Shown here piece by piece: positions 1-6,797 of a DNA stretch of 10,820 nt (its first letter is position 1; the number at the start of each line of letters is the position of its first letter). The stretch lies in contig JAADGZ010000282.1 of assembly GCA_013152045.1 (NCBI GenBank), positions 1 to 10,820 on the forward strand, in the 5' to 3' direction. The notes below the pieces were generated by a model. That model did no database searches, had not been told where the DNA came from, and saw nothing but the letters and a program-made list of their open reading frames with translations. The position numbers and the translations under genes are program-made. This DNA comes from Gammaproteobacteria bacterium. Lineage in GTDB: Bacteria; Pseudomonadota; Gammaproteobacteria; UBA6429; Thiohalophilaceae.

Positions 1-600
1 ATCGTGACGCAAAAAATTACGATCAAAATCCGGCGATTGATTGCTCGGATCCTCAATCCAGCTCAGTCCGGCTGCCTTCGCATAGTCACGCAGATGCTCT
101 CGAGAGAGTCCCAACAGTGGCCGAGCTAACCAGCCTTTAGCAAAGCGGGTATGCCGTGGCATAGCCGCCAGTCCGCGCAATCCGGCACCGCGAAATAATT
201 GTAGTAACAGGGTTTCGGCCTGATCATCTTCATGATGCGCTAGCAGCAAGCCATCACCTGCGGCCATCAGCTGCGCAAAAACATGATAACGCGCCTGACG
301 CGCAGCCGCTTCCGGACTCTCGCCCGCCTCGCCCAGGCCATCCACCGAGACCACCTGACAGGCCACATCCAAATCGGCGGCCACCTGCACACAATGCGCC
401 GCCCAGCGATCAGCCTCTTCGGCCAGGCCGTGATTGATATGCAGGGCGGATATTTCTGTAGCCGGCAGTTGATCCTGGATTGCCGCGAGGGCATGCAGGA
501 GAACGTGGGAATCGCAGCCGCCGCTATAGGCCACCCGGTAATGGCGGGCGGGGGGGAATTGTTTTAATTGAGTCAGCAGGGTATTAAGCAGGAGATTCAT
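1..600 (-). CDS. tilS: tRNA(Ile)-lysidine synthase TilS, 3' end cut off
   Basis: The first 200 residues of TilS are present. TilS is the cytoplasmic ATP-dependent enzyme that attaches lysine to C34 of tRNA-Ile2 (CAU), so that it reads AUA and is charged with isoleucine. The PP-loop ATP-binding motif YSGGCDSHVLLH lies at about residues 25-36. It is followed by the family blocks ALHINHGL (about 52-59), LLLAHHEDDQAETLLLQLFRG (about 118-138), the ARPLLGLSRE block (about 159-168) and WIEDPSNQ with RNFLRH near the window edge. The start ATG at 600 gives the usual short lead-in to the PP-loop. Its ribosome binding site is weak. The C-terminal tRNA-binding domains (normally to about 430-450 residues) fall outside the window. 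The gene follows accA on the same strand after a 138-base gap containing a nested inverted repeat. Identification is firm. Confidence 0.95.
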   Translation of the reverse strand, partial: MNLLLNTLLTQLKQFPPARHYRVAYSGGCDSHVLLHALAAIQDQLPATEISALHINHGLAEEADRWAAHCVQVAADLDVACQVVSVDGLGEAGESPEAAARQARYHVFAQLMAAGDGLLLAHHEDDQAETLLLQLFRGAGLRGLAAMPRHTRFAKGWLARPLLGLSREHLRDYAKAAGLSWIEDPSNQSPDFDRNFLRHD

Positions 601-623
601 TACCGGCGTACCCGAAATTAAAT

Positions 624-702
624 GTAGGTTGGCGCTGAGTGAAATGAAGCCCAACACGCCGACGTAGAATGTTGGGCTTCGTTCGCGCTCAGCCCAACCT
701 AC
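624..702. repeat. Nested inverted repeat between accA and tilS
   Basis: Two 32-base arms, 624-655 and 671-702, are near-perfect reverse complements of each other. Each begins or ends with GTAGGTTGG and contains the AAGCCCAAC block. Within the right arm GTTGGGCT and AGCCCAAC can also pair with each other, so hairpins are nested. The core (GTAGGTTGGGCTGAGCG, then GAAGCCCAAC) is the kind of short interspersed palindrome found in many copies between genes of several proteobacteria. Seven T residues at 706-712 follow on the plus strand. An intrinsic terminator here would therefore act on plus-strand (antisense) transcription; in the direction of accA and tilS there is no good U-tract. Confidence 0.75.
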
Positions 703-738
703 CTATTTTTTTCAACGACATTATTAATGACTTACACG

Positions 739-1695
739 CTACTCGGTGTAATTACCGTAACTGAGCAGTTTCTCGTAACGTTGATCCAGCAACTTGTCCA
801 GGCCAACCGATTCCAGCTTGTCCAGGCTTTCGAGCAGCGCAACTTTAAGATTGGCGGCAATCGTATCAATATCCCGATGTGCGCCGCCTAATGGTTCATT
901 GATAATAGCATCAATCAGGCCCAATTCTTTCAGGCGCGGTGCGGTCAGGCCCATCGCTTCAGCCGCTTCAGCGGCCTTGTCGGCACTCTTCCATAAAATA
1001 GAGGCGCAGCCTTCCGGTGAGATCACGGAATAGGTGCTGTACTGTAGCATCAGCAGGCGATCGCAGACGCCGATGGCCAGCGCTCCGCCGGAACCGCCCT
1101 CGCCAATCACGGTGCTGATAACGGGGGTCTTCAACTGAGACAGAATTAGCAGGTTGCGGGCAATCGCCTCACTCTGGCCCCGCTCCTCCGCACCCAGGCC
1201 GGGGTAGGCGCCGGGGGTATCGATAAAGGTCAGCAGAGGCAGTTTGAATCGCTCGGCCATATGAAACAGGCGTTGGGCCTTGCGATAGCCCTCCGGGCGC
1301 GGCATACCGAAGTTACGACGGATTTTTTCCCGCGTATCCCGGCCTTTCTGCTGCCCCATGATCAACACCGGCTTACCCTCCAGGCGTGCCAGCCCGGCAA
1401 CAATCGCGGCATCATCGGCAAAGGCGCGATCACCGTGCAGCTCGTCAAAATCAGTAAAAATACGTTCAACGTAATCGAGGAAATAGGGGCGCTGGGGATG
1501 ACGCGCCAGCTGTGCAATCTGCGCGGACTGCAGATTGGAAAAAATAGATTCAGTCAATTCACGGCTTTTGCTCTGCAAACGGCTGATTTCTTCGCTGATA
1601 TTAATCTCGTTGTCAGAACCGACATAACGAAGTTCTTCGATTTTCGCTTCCAGCTCAGCGATGGGTTGTTCAAAATCCAGAAAATTCAGGTTCAT
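739..1695 (-). CDS. accA: Acetyl-CoA carboxylase carboxyltransferase subunit alpha
   Basis: This 318-residue protein matches the usual length of AccA (about 319 in E. coli). With AccD it forms the cytoplasmic carboxyltransferase that moves the carboxyl group from carboxybiotin-AccB to acetyl-CoA, giving malonyl-CoA for fatty acid synthesis. It starts with the typical [16 protein letters not shown] coiled N-terminus. It then has the [13 protein letters not shown] block (about residues 84-96), [10 protein letters not shown] (about 112-121), [10 protein letters not shown] (about 159-168) and the oxyanion-hole Gly-rich block [12 protein letters not shown] (about 202-213). The chosen ATG at 1695 begins exactly where homologues begin. 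An in-frame ATG at 1764 would add 23 residues unlike AccA and would lie inside the candidate promoter. The gene follows wspR by 102 bases and may be read both from its own promoter and by readthrough. Identification is secure. Confidence 0.97.
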   Translation of the reverse strand: MNLNFLDFEQPIAELEAKIEELRYVGSDNEINISEEISRLQSKSRELTESIFSNLQSAQIAQLARHPQRPYFLDYVERIFTDFDELHGDRAFADDAAIVAGLARLEGKPVLIMGQQKGRDTREKIRRNFGMPRPEGYRKAQRLFHMAERFKLPLLTFIDTPGAYPGLGAEERGQSEAIARNLLILSQLKTPVISTVIGEGGSGGALAIGVCDRLLMLQYSTYSVISPEGCASILWKSADKAAEAAEAMGLTAPRLKELGLIDAIINEPLGGAHRDIDTIAANLKVALLESLDKLESVGLDKLLDQRYEKLLSYGNYTE

Positions 1696-1747
1696 AAAGT
1701 GCCCGATACAGTCCAAAACAGAAGTCAGGGGGAAAATAAGAACCGGG

Positions 1748-1777
1748 ATCATACCGTAGATCATACGGACGCGCCAA
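1748..1777 (-). promoter_or_regulatory. Candidate sigma70 promoter of accA
   Basis: On the minus strand, TTGGCG (1777-1772, 4 of 6 bases as TTGACA) lies 18 bases before TATGAT (1753-1748, 5 of 6 as TATAAT). Transcription would begin near 1741, leaving a leader of about 45 bases before the accA ATG. A second TATGAT copy sits 12 bases upstream (1765-1760), within an 8-base direct repeat GTATGATC. A short palindrome CCGTA-N5-TACGG (1754-1768) fills the spacer. Based on matches to consensus only. Confidence 0.45.
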
Positions 1778-1797
1778 ACTACTGCCGCTATATTTGC

Positions 1798-2841
1798 TCA
1801 ACTGTGCGCCGCAGCCTGACAGACCTGGTTACGGCCTTCCTCCTTTGCCTCATACAAAGCATGATCGGCTGCGGCTATGAGCAATTCCGCAGCTCGTCCT
1901 GGAGCCGCAACCATGGTCGCCACGCCCACACTGATAGTGACAATATCGCTGACTTTGGAAAATTCATGTTTTATTTTCAGCTCTCTGATCCTGGCACAGA
2001 GTTTTTCGGCAATCCCCATAACGCCTTCCTCTGGGGTATTAGGCAGAATGACAGCAAACTCTTCCCCCCCATAACGAGCGACCAGATCACCGGATCGGCA
2101 CATGGCTTTTTGCAGTGCAGCCGAGACCTGCTTGAGACAATCATCCCCACCCTGATGTCCGTAGTTATCGTTGTAGAGTTTAAAGAAATCAATATCGATC
2201 ATAATCAAGGATAATTTTATTTTTCCCCTGCCAGCGCGATACCACTCCCTGGCAAGCACTTCATCAAAATGACGCCGATTGGCAATTCCGGTCAAACCAT
2301 CCATGGTGGACAGGCGATCCAGCTCTGCATTACGCTGCTGCAACTGGGTATTGGCCTCTTCCAGTTGCTTTTGCATATTATGTAGTTCTACAAATGCGGC
2401 ATCGCGTTCCAGCTGCGCCATAAAACTGCGGGAATGAGCCTGAATACGGGCAACCAGTTCTACCTTGTCGGGCAGTTTGACCAGATAGTCAGTCGCACCG
2501 TTATTAAACGCATCACTTTTTATTTTCGGATCATCCTTACTAGAAAGTACGATAACGGGGATATTCCGGGTCACCGGATGATTACGGTAAAAACGCACCA
2601 GGGTTAAACCATCCACATTCGGCATCACCAGATCCTGAAGAATAGTGGTCGCACCGATATCCTGTGCAGTCTGGATGGCAGCCTTGGGATCACTGCAATA
2701 ATGGAATTCCATCTCCTCATCCACCAACATGCGACGTATACCTTCGGCGACCATAGCTTGATCATCTACCAACAAAACCACGATCCTGCTTGCCTGCTCT
2801 TCGTTCAGCAATGTTTCAGTAGAGGCCGCCATAGCGTTCAT
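1798..2841 (-). CDS. wspR: WspR-like response regulator diguanylate cyclase
   Basis: This 347-residue cytoplasmic protein has the WspR layout: a receiver domain (about 20-140), a coiled-coil linker (about 150-178) and a GGDEF domain (about 180-342). The receiver has the acidic pair in VVLLVDDQAM, phosphoacceptor D70 in ILQDLVMPNVDG and the conserved lysine K122 in YLVKLPD. The cyclase domain has DGLTGIANRRHFDE, metal-binding MIDIDFFK, the active-site GGEEF (258-262) and an inhibitory I-site RSGD (249-252) exactly five residues earlier. It should therefore make c-di-GMP from two GTP and be product-inhibited. In the known system phosphorylation by WspE clusters and activates WspR. The ATG at 2841 overlaps the wspF stop (ATGA) and is preceded by AGG at short spacing, so translational coupling is likely. 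It closes the wsp operon. All key residues are intact. Confidence 0.93.
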   Translation of the reverse strand: MNAMAASTETLLNEEQASRIVVLLVDDQAMVAEGIRRMLVDEEMEFHYCSDPKAAIQTAQDIGATTILQDLVMPNVDGLTLVRFYRNHPVTRNIPVIVLSSKDDPKIKSDAFNNGATDYLVKLPDKVELVARIQAHSRSFMAQLERDAAFVELHNMQKQLEEANTQLQQRNAELDRLSTMDGLTGIANRRHFDEVLAREWYRAGRGKIKLSLIMIDIDFFKLYNDNYGHQGGDDCLKQVSAALQKAMCRSGDLVARYGGEEFAVILPNTPEEGVMGIAEKLCARIRELKIKHEFSKVSDIVTISVGVATMVAAPGRAAELLIAAADHALYEAKEEGRNQVCQAAAHS

Positions 2842-3875
2842 TTAACCTGACGCTCGAGCATAACAGGATAATGTTTTTCCAGTACCGGCACGATCTGCTC
2901 CAGTGGCAAAATTTTCTCAACCGCATCCAGTTTAACCGCCGCCTTGGGCATACCATAAACCGAACAACTGGCCTCATCCTGAGCAATGGTATAAAAACCG
3001 CTTTTGCGTAACGCTAACAATCCCTGCGCGCCGTCCCGACCCATGCCGGTGAGCAATATACCGGTCGCCTTACCATTCCAATGCAAGGCCACGCTTTCAA
3101 AAAACACGGTCACCGAAGGCCGGTAAGGATAATCCTGCGGGTTCGCAGTATAGTCCAGACGGCCATTTTCCCTTAGTACAAGATGTTTCTCACCTCCAGC
3201 CACCAACACCTCTCCCTGTTGCGGAATATCATCGCGCAGTGCCCGCCGTACCGACAGATTACTTTGCAGGTTGAGCCAGTCAACAAAGCTATCGGTAAAC
3301 TGTTCATCTACATGTTGGACAATAACGATGGCAGCTGGAAAATCTGAAGGAATGGCCGCCAAAATAACCGCCAGTGCTGCCGGTCCGCCGGTGGAAGCGC
3401 CAATCACCAGCATGGGTGGCATCGTCACTGATCTTGTGCTGCGCACTTTGAGCATGGGCAAAGATGCCGTCTTTTCATTAGCCGCGATAAGCCGACCAAT
3501 GGTTCGGAGTTTCTGCAACATGGCATCACATCCTGCACCGCTGCCGGATGCGCCCAACACCGGTGTATTAACAGCATCCAGTGCACCTGCACCCATGGCC
3601 TCAAATACTTTGCCTGCATTGCCAGTAACCGTCGATGTCACCACCAGAATAGCGCAGGGTGAGGCGGCCATAATCTGCCGGGTCGCCTCCACACCATCCA
3701 TCACGGGCATGATCAAATCCATCAGGATGACATCAGGACAATCACGAGCGCAGTGTTGTACTGCCTCTGCACCATCATAGGCAACCCAGGCCAACTGATA
3801 TTCCGGGATCGAAGTGACCACCCGGCGTAAACTTTCCACTGCCATTTTTGTATCATTGACAATCGCTATTTTCAT
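2838..3875 (-). CDS. wspF: WspF-like CheB protein-glutamate methylesterase
   Basis: This 345-residue protein has a receiver domain (1 to about 110), a linker and a CheB methylesterase domain (about 155-340). When phosphorylated by the kinase it removes methyl groups from receptor glutamates, resetting the receptor; loss in Pseudomonas locks Wsp on. Visible residues (from ATG 3875) are D53 in VILMDLIMPVMDG, catalytic S161 in VIGASTGGPAA, H188 in VIVQHVDEQF and D281 in LLTGMGRDGAQG. The receiver ends in DAVNTP where ordinary CheB has a Lys-Pro, so the usual conserved lysine is missing. WspF proteins, as I remember them, share this. The start at 3875 gives the family-typical MKIAIVND and has GGA eight bases upstream; an ATG at 3884 adds only three residues. 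It is separated from wspE by a 140-base palindromic stretch, unlike the tight spacing elsewhere, and overlaps wspR by four bases. Confidence 0.92.
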   Translation of the reverse strand: MKIAIVNDTKMAVESLRRVVTSIPEYQLAWVAYDGAEAVQHCARDCPDVILMDLIMPVMDGVEATRQIMAASPCAILVVTSTVTGNAGKVFEAMGAGALDAVNTPVLGASGSGAGCDAMLQKLRTIGRLIAANEKTASLPMLKVRSTRSVTMPPMLVIGASTGGPAALAVILAAIPSDFPAAIVIVQHVDEQFTDSFVDWLNLQSNLSVRRALRDDIPQQGEVLVAGGEKHLVLRENGRLDYTANPQDYPYRPSVTVFFESVALHWNGKATGILLTGMGRDGAQGLLALRKSGFYTIAQDEASCSVYGMPKAAVKLDAVEKILPLEQIVPVLEKHYPVMLERQVK

Positions 3876-3908
3876 CAAGAGCATCCATTATTGTTTATAA
3901 TTTATAAG

Positions 3909-4012
3909 TATTAATCGTTGCATAAATATTCATATGTATTTTATCCTCTCTCCCCAACCCTCTCCCAGAGGAAGAGGGAGCTATGATGCGAACACTTATG
4001 CAACGATTAATA
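3909..4012. repeat. 104-base palindromic (MITE-like) element between wspE and wspF
   Basis: Perfect 17-base terminal inverted repeats (3909-3925 TATTAATCGTTGCATAA and 3996-4012) enclose a centre carrying an inner hairpin, CCCTCT (3958-3963) with AGAGGG (3973-3978). Pairing continues to 3935/3986. Of the 27 positions, 23 are Watson-Crick, one is a mismatch, and three are G-U wobbles if the RNA is read from the minus (operon) strand. The ends are TA dinucleotides, as with IS630/Tc1-type insertion, and there is no room for a transposase. The CT-rich core resembles a widespread proteobacterial interspersed palindrome. It begins four bases after the wspE stop. No U-tract follows in the operon direction, so it is not a classical terminator. 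Confidence 0.7.
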
Positions 4013-4015
4013 TAT

Positions 4016-4747
4016 TCAGACTTCACCAATAAGATCCCGTACTGCATCCAGCAGGGTCTCATCATGGAAACTGCCTTTGGTCAGGTAATAGTCGGCACCT
4101 ACATTCAGACCGCGAATGCGATCTTCTTCCCGATCCTTGTAGGAAACAATCATCACCGGCATTGATTTCAAGCCCGGATCTTTTTTTATCCGTTCGACAA
4201 ATTCAAAACCGTTCATGCGCGGCATATCGATATCGCTGATCACCAGATCGTATTTATTGGTGCGCACCGCGTTCCAGCCATCTATGCCATCGACCGCCAC
4301 CTCAACTAAATAGCCTTTAGCTTCCAGCATGCCACGCTCAACCTCACGCACAGTAATCGAATCATCCACCACCAGAATATGCTTACTGGGTTTACCCGCA
4401 TCGGAATCCTGCATCGAAGGACTGATTTTATCCAGCCGACCACCCGAAACAATAACATCAGTGGAGCGCAACAGATCGTCCACATCCAAGATCAGACACA
4501 GACTGCCATCCTCTAAAATGGCACCAGTGCTAATATCTTTGATCTTGCCCAGCCGGGGATCCAGTGACTGCACTACCAGATTGCGTTCACCAAGAAAACG
4601 ATCAACAACTACGCCGTAGCAGTTCAGACGTTCCCCCAGCATCACCACAGCGGCTTCATCTTCTTCCGTTGCTGATGATGCTTCTAGTCCCAAAATTTGC
4701 TGCGCAGAAACAAGCCCAACGTGCTGACTTCCGTAGGTGAAATACTC
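4016..4747 (-). CDS. wspE: wspE 3' part: end of CheW-like domain plus receiver domain, out of frame with the 5' part
   Basis: This open stretch is the missing end of the hybrid kinase WspE. From 4747 it reads EYFTYGSQHVGLVSAQQILG, the expected continuation of the CheW-like (P5) domain, through ERLNCYGVVVDRFLGERN. A linker and a C-terminal receiver domain follow, with HILVVDDSITVRE, phosphoacceptor Asp in VISDIDMPRMNG (codon 4234-4232) and the conserved Lys in YYLTKGSF. In Wsp and related hybrid CheA proteins this receiver takes part in phosphotransfer or acts as a phosphate sink. No ATG or good start lies near its upstream end: the first in-frame candidate is a TTG at 4693 inside the domain, and later GTG and ATG codons lie deeper still. 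It is therefore a fragment of wspE rather than an independent gene. It has no internal stops and its motifs are preserved, so the frame break is recent, an artefact, or bypassed. Confidence 0.85.
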   Translation of the reverse strand, partial: EYFTYGSQHVGLVSAQQILGLEASSATEEDEAAVVMLGERLNCYGVVVDRFLGERNLVVQSLDPRLGKIKDISTGAILEDGSLCLILDVDDLLRSTDVIVSGGRLDKISPSMQDSDAGKPSKHILVVDDSITVREVERGMLEAKGYLVEVAVDGIDGWNAVRTNKYDLVISDIDMPRMNGFEFVERIKKDPGLKSMPVMIVSYKDREEDRIRGLNVGADYYLTKGSFHDETLLDAVRDLIGEV

Positions 4748-6797
4748 CTTCCAACAGATCGATATTGTCGCGCGGCAGTTTCAAGGTGTGTTCAATTCGC
4801 GCCAAAGGAAAAGCATAAGGTTCGCCTGCAATCTCAACCAACAACGCCCGAATCACCGACAGCGTAAGCGGCAACTGCATATGGAAGCGCACCCCCTTAC
4901 CTGGCTCCGAGGTCGCTCGTACCACGCCGCGCATTTCCTGGACTACGCTATGCACCACATCTAAACCCACTCCCCGACCCGAAATTTCGGTCACGCGATC
5001 GCGAGTAGAAAAGCCAGGTAGAAATAAAAACTCCATCAGCTCGCTTTCCATCATGTCAGCTGCCATTTTTTTGCTGACCATTTTTTTATTCACAATTTTC
5101 TTGCGCAAGTTTTGCAGATCGATACCCTGACCATCATCCTTGACACTAATAGAGAGCATACCTGAGCTATGTTTTGCTTCAAGACAGAGTGTTGCCTGTT
5201 CCGGCTTGCCCGCCTGCCGCCGCAAGGCGGGATCTTCGATACCATGATCGATGGCATTGCGTAATAGATGGTTAAGTGGTGCTTCAATCTTCTCAAGAAT
5301 GTCACGATCCACCGGTGTATTCTGACCACGAATAATAAAGTTGACATTCTTGCCCAATGAACGAGAAACATCACGCACCATGCGTTGAAAACCTTGCACA
5401 CCATCCATGAATGGCCGCATACGGCTGCTAATAACCTCACTGTTGAGTCGTTTCGCCAAGCCCTGACTACGACATTCGTAATCATCCAGGTCACTAATCT
5501 GCTTGGTCAAAAATTCACGACAGGTGGCAGCCTTGTGCTGAACATCAGTCAGCAAGCCAGAAACATATTCATCACCTTGCAGAACATTGCCCAACCTGTC
5601 CAGAGTGGCAATGAGTTCGGCTTGATGCTGCTTGAGATGCAAGAGAGAATCAGCGAATGGTTTCAAACCCTGCGACACCACTTGCACCTCACCCGCCAAG
5701 CCCATCAAGCGATTCAACTTTTCTGCCGAAACACGAATGGCACTATCCTGCACCTGGCCAGTGGCACTGGTGCGGAGCAAAGTTTTTGCCTTTGCTGCAG
5801 AAACAGAAGCCGACTGGGTTTGCTTGCCTGCAGACGGCGCAGGTTTTATTTCAGACGCAGATACCTTTTCTGCCGTCGCTATCGTTGACATTGATTCCGA
5901 TGTTGCCGCAGCACTTGCCGTTTTTTCCTGTGCCTCTCCAGCCGGAATGGCCGAGAGCTGATTGACCAGCACGCTCACCTCGTCTGCCGAGGCCGCAGCT
6001 TCACCTGCGCTTGCGATCAAACTCAATATATCGACACCCTTGAGCAGTACATCCACATGTTCTTCAGCAAGGCTGAGTTCACCCTGCTGGGCGGCGACAA
6101 AGCAATCCTCCATCACATGCGCCACCCGCACAGCAGCATCCACATCCACCATGCGTGCCGCACCCTTGATTGAATGCGCGGCACGCATCAGCTCTTCCAG
6201 ATGTAGGCTCTGCCCCGGATCCTGCTCCAGCTTCAGCAGGCCACTGGTGAGAATACCGGCCTGCACTTCCACTTCCACACTGAACAATTCCAGCATGGAA
6301 CAATCTTCAAGCACACGCGAGTCACTTGCCATGCTGCTTTGTTCTGCAACTTGGTTTACATCGGTAAACTCTGGCACAACTTCATCCACTGCGGCAGAAA
6401 AAGCCATCGACAATTGCACTAGCAGCGTTTCATCTTCTTCTGTGGAAAGTGTTGCTTCATTTTTAGCTGCAATCGAAACCAGCCGGTCAATACAGCGAGA
6501 CAGCATATCGACATGCGTCCCATCCAGTTCAATCTGCTCCGGCTGCACAGCCATGAGACAGTTTTCCATCCTTTGCGCCAGGCGCACTGCAACATCGGTA
6601 TCCGCCATATAGGCGGCACTTTTAATCGCATGCGCCGCCCTTATCATATTTTCCAGAGCCGTCGCTTGCTGTTCAGCCTCGATCAGGATCGGCTTTTGCA
6701 AATCATGCTTAAAAATAGCAGCCTGCGCTTCCACTTCCATACGAAACAGATCCCATATGGAAAAGTCATCTAGATTATTACTGCTTTTGTCCATCAT
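4656..6797 (-). CDS. wspE: WspE-like CheA histidine kinase, 5' part (frameshifted near residue 684)
   Basis: This encodes 713 residues, of which about 684 are native. It is the kinase of the Wsp complex: receptor signals control its ATP-dependent autophosphorylation, and phosphate passes to WspR and WspF. Domains are HPt 1 (about 10-115, H56 in RAAHAIKSAA), HPt 2 (about 165-265, H208 in RAAHSIKGAARM), an Ala/Ser/Lys-rich linker (about 285-350), the dimerisation region (about 353-460), an ATPase domain with the N-box HLLRNAIDHGIED (510-522), DDGQGID (554-560) and GRGVGLDVV (607-615), and the start of a CheW-like domain (about 645-684). Two HPt domains in tandem are unusual; the WspE proteins I know have one. 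After EG (683-684) the frame leaves homology and stops 29 codons later; homology resumes in the +1 frame (4747-4016). The ATG at 6797 overlaps the wspD stop by four bases (an adjacent ATG at 6794 is equally possible). Confidence 0.92.
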   Translation of the reverse strand: MMDKSSNNLDDFSIWDLFRMEVEAQAAIFKHDLQKPILIEAEQQATALENMIRAAHAIKSAAYMADTDVAVRLAQRMENCLMAVQPEQIELDGTHVDMLSRCIDRLVSIAAKNEATLSTEEDETLLVQLSMAFSAAVDEVVPEFTDVNQVAEQSSMASDSRVLEDCSMLELFSVEVEVQAGILTSGLLKLEQDPGQSLHLEELMRAAHSIKGAARMVDVDAAVRVAHVMEDCFVAAQQGELSLAEEHVDVLLKGVDILSLIASAGEAAASADEVSVLVNQLSAIPAGEAQEKTASAAATSESMSTIATAEKVSASEIKPAPSAGKQTQSASVSAAKAKTLLRTSATGQVQDSAIRVSAEKLNRLMGLAGEVQVVSQGLKPFADSLLHLKQHQAELIATLDRLGNVLQGDEYVSGLLTDVQHKAATCREFLTKQISDLDDYECRSQGLAKRLNSEVISSRMRPFMDGVQGFQRMVRDVSRSLGKNVNFIIRGQNTPVDRDILEKIEAPLNHLLRNAIDHGIEDPALRRQAGKPEQATLCLEAKHSSGMLSISVKDDGQGIDLQNLRKKIVNKKMVSKKMAADMMESELMEFLFLPGFSTRDRVTEISGRGVGLDVVHSVVQEMRGVVRATSEPGKGVRFHMQLPLTLSVIRALLVEIAGEPYAFPLARIEHTLKLPRDNIDLLEGVFHLRKSARWACFCAANFGTRSIISNGRR
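4738..4752 (-). other. Frame break inside wspE
   Basis: Here the two halves of wspE change frame by +1. Upstream, codons read LLEG then VFHLRKS (nonsense for the family). In the other frame the same bases read EYFTYGSQHVGLV (correct for the family). Both frames are open from about 4783 to 4656. The minus strand reads GGAAGGAG-TA-TTT-CAC. A five-base deletion, a two-base deletion or one inserted base would all explain it. The AAGGAG two bases before a UUU-C also resembles the prfB +1 shift arrangement. Confidence 0.8.

Noticed and set aside
732..751. Six-base inverted repeat TTACAC/GTGTAA across the accA stop
   Set aside because: Too short and without a U-tract; likely chance.
1696..1764. N-terminal extension of AccA by 23 residues
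   Set aside because: The extra residues do not resemble AccA, and the ATG at 1764 lies upstream of the predicted transcription start.
1261..2214. A 317-codon plus-strand open frame opposite accA and wspR
   Set aside because: It runs antisense across two securely identified genes and the gap between them, and its protein shows no recognisable domain; it is a by-product of codon use on the other strand.
3882..3920. A promoter for wspF-wspR in the AT-rich stretch before wspF
   Set aside because: Two TATAAA boxes are present on the minus strand, but no acceptable -35 lies 16-18 bases upstream of either; AT-richness alone explains them.
3909..4012. Intrinsic terminator after wspE
   Set aside because: The stem is strong, but no run of U follows in the operon direction; the downstream bases are mixed A and T.
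3983..4165. Short plus-strand open frame of 60 codons crossing the palindrome and the end of wspE
   Set aside because: It is antisense to the receiver domain, and half of it is repeat sequence.
4016..4693. A separate response-regulator gene after wspE
   Set aside because: It begins inside a CheW-like domain at a TTG with no ribosome site, and its frame carries homology further upstream to 4747, so it is the detached end of wspE.
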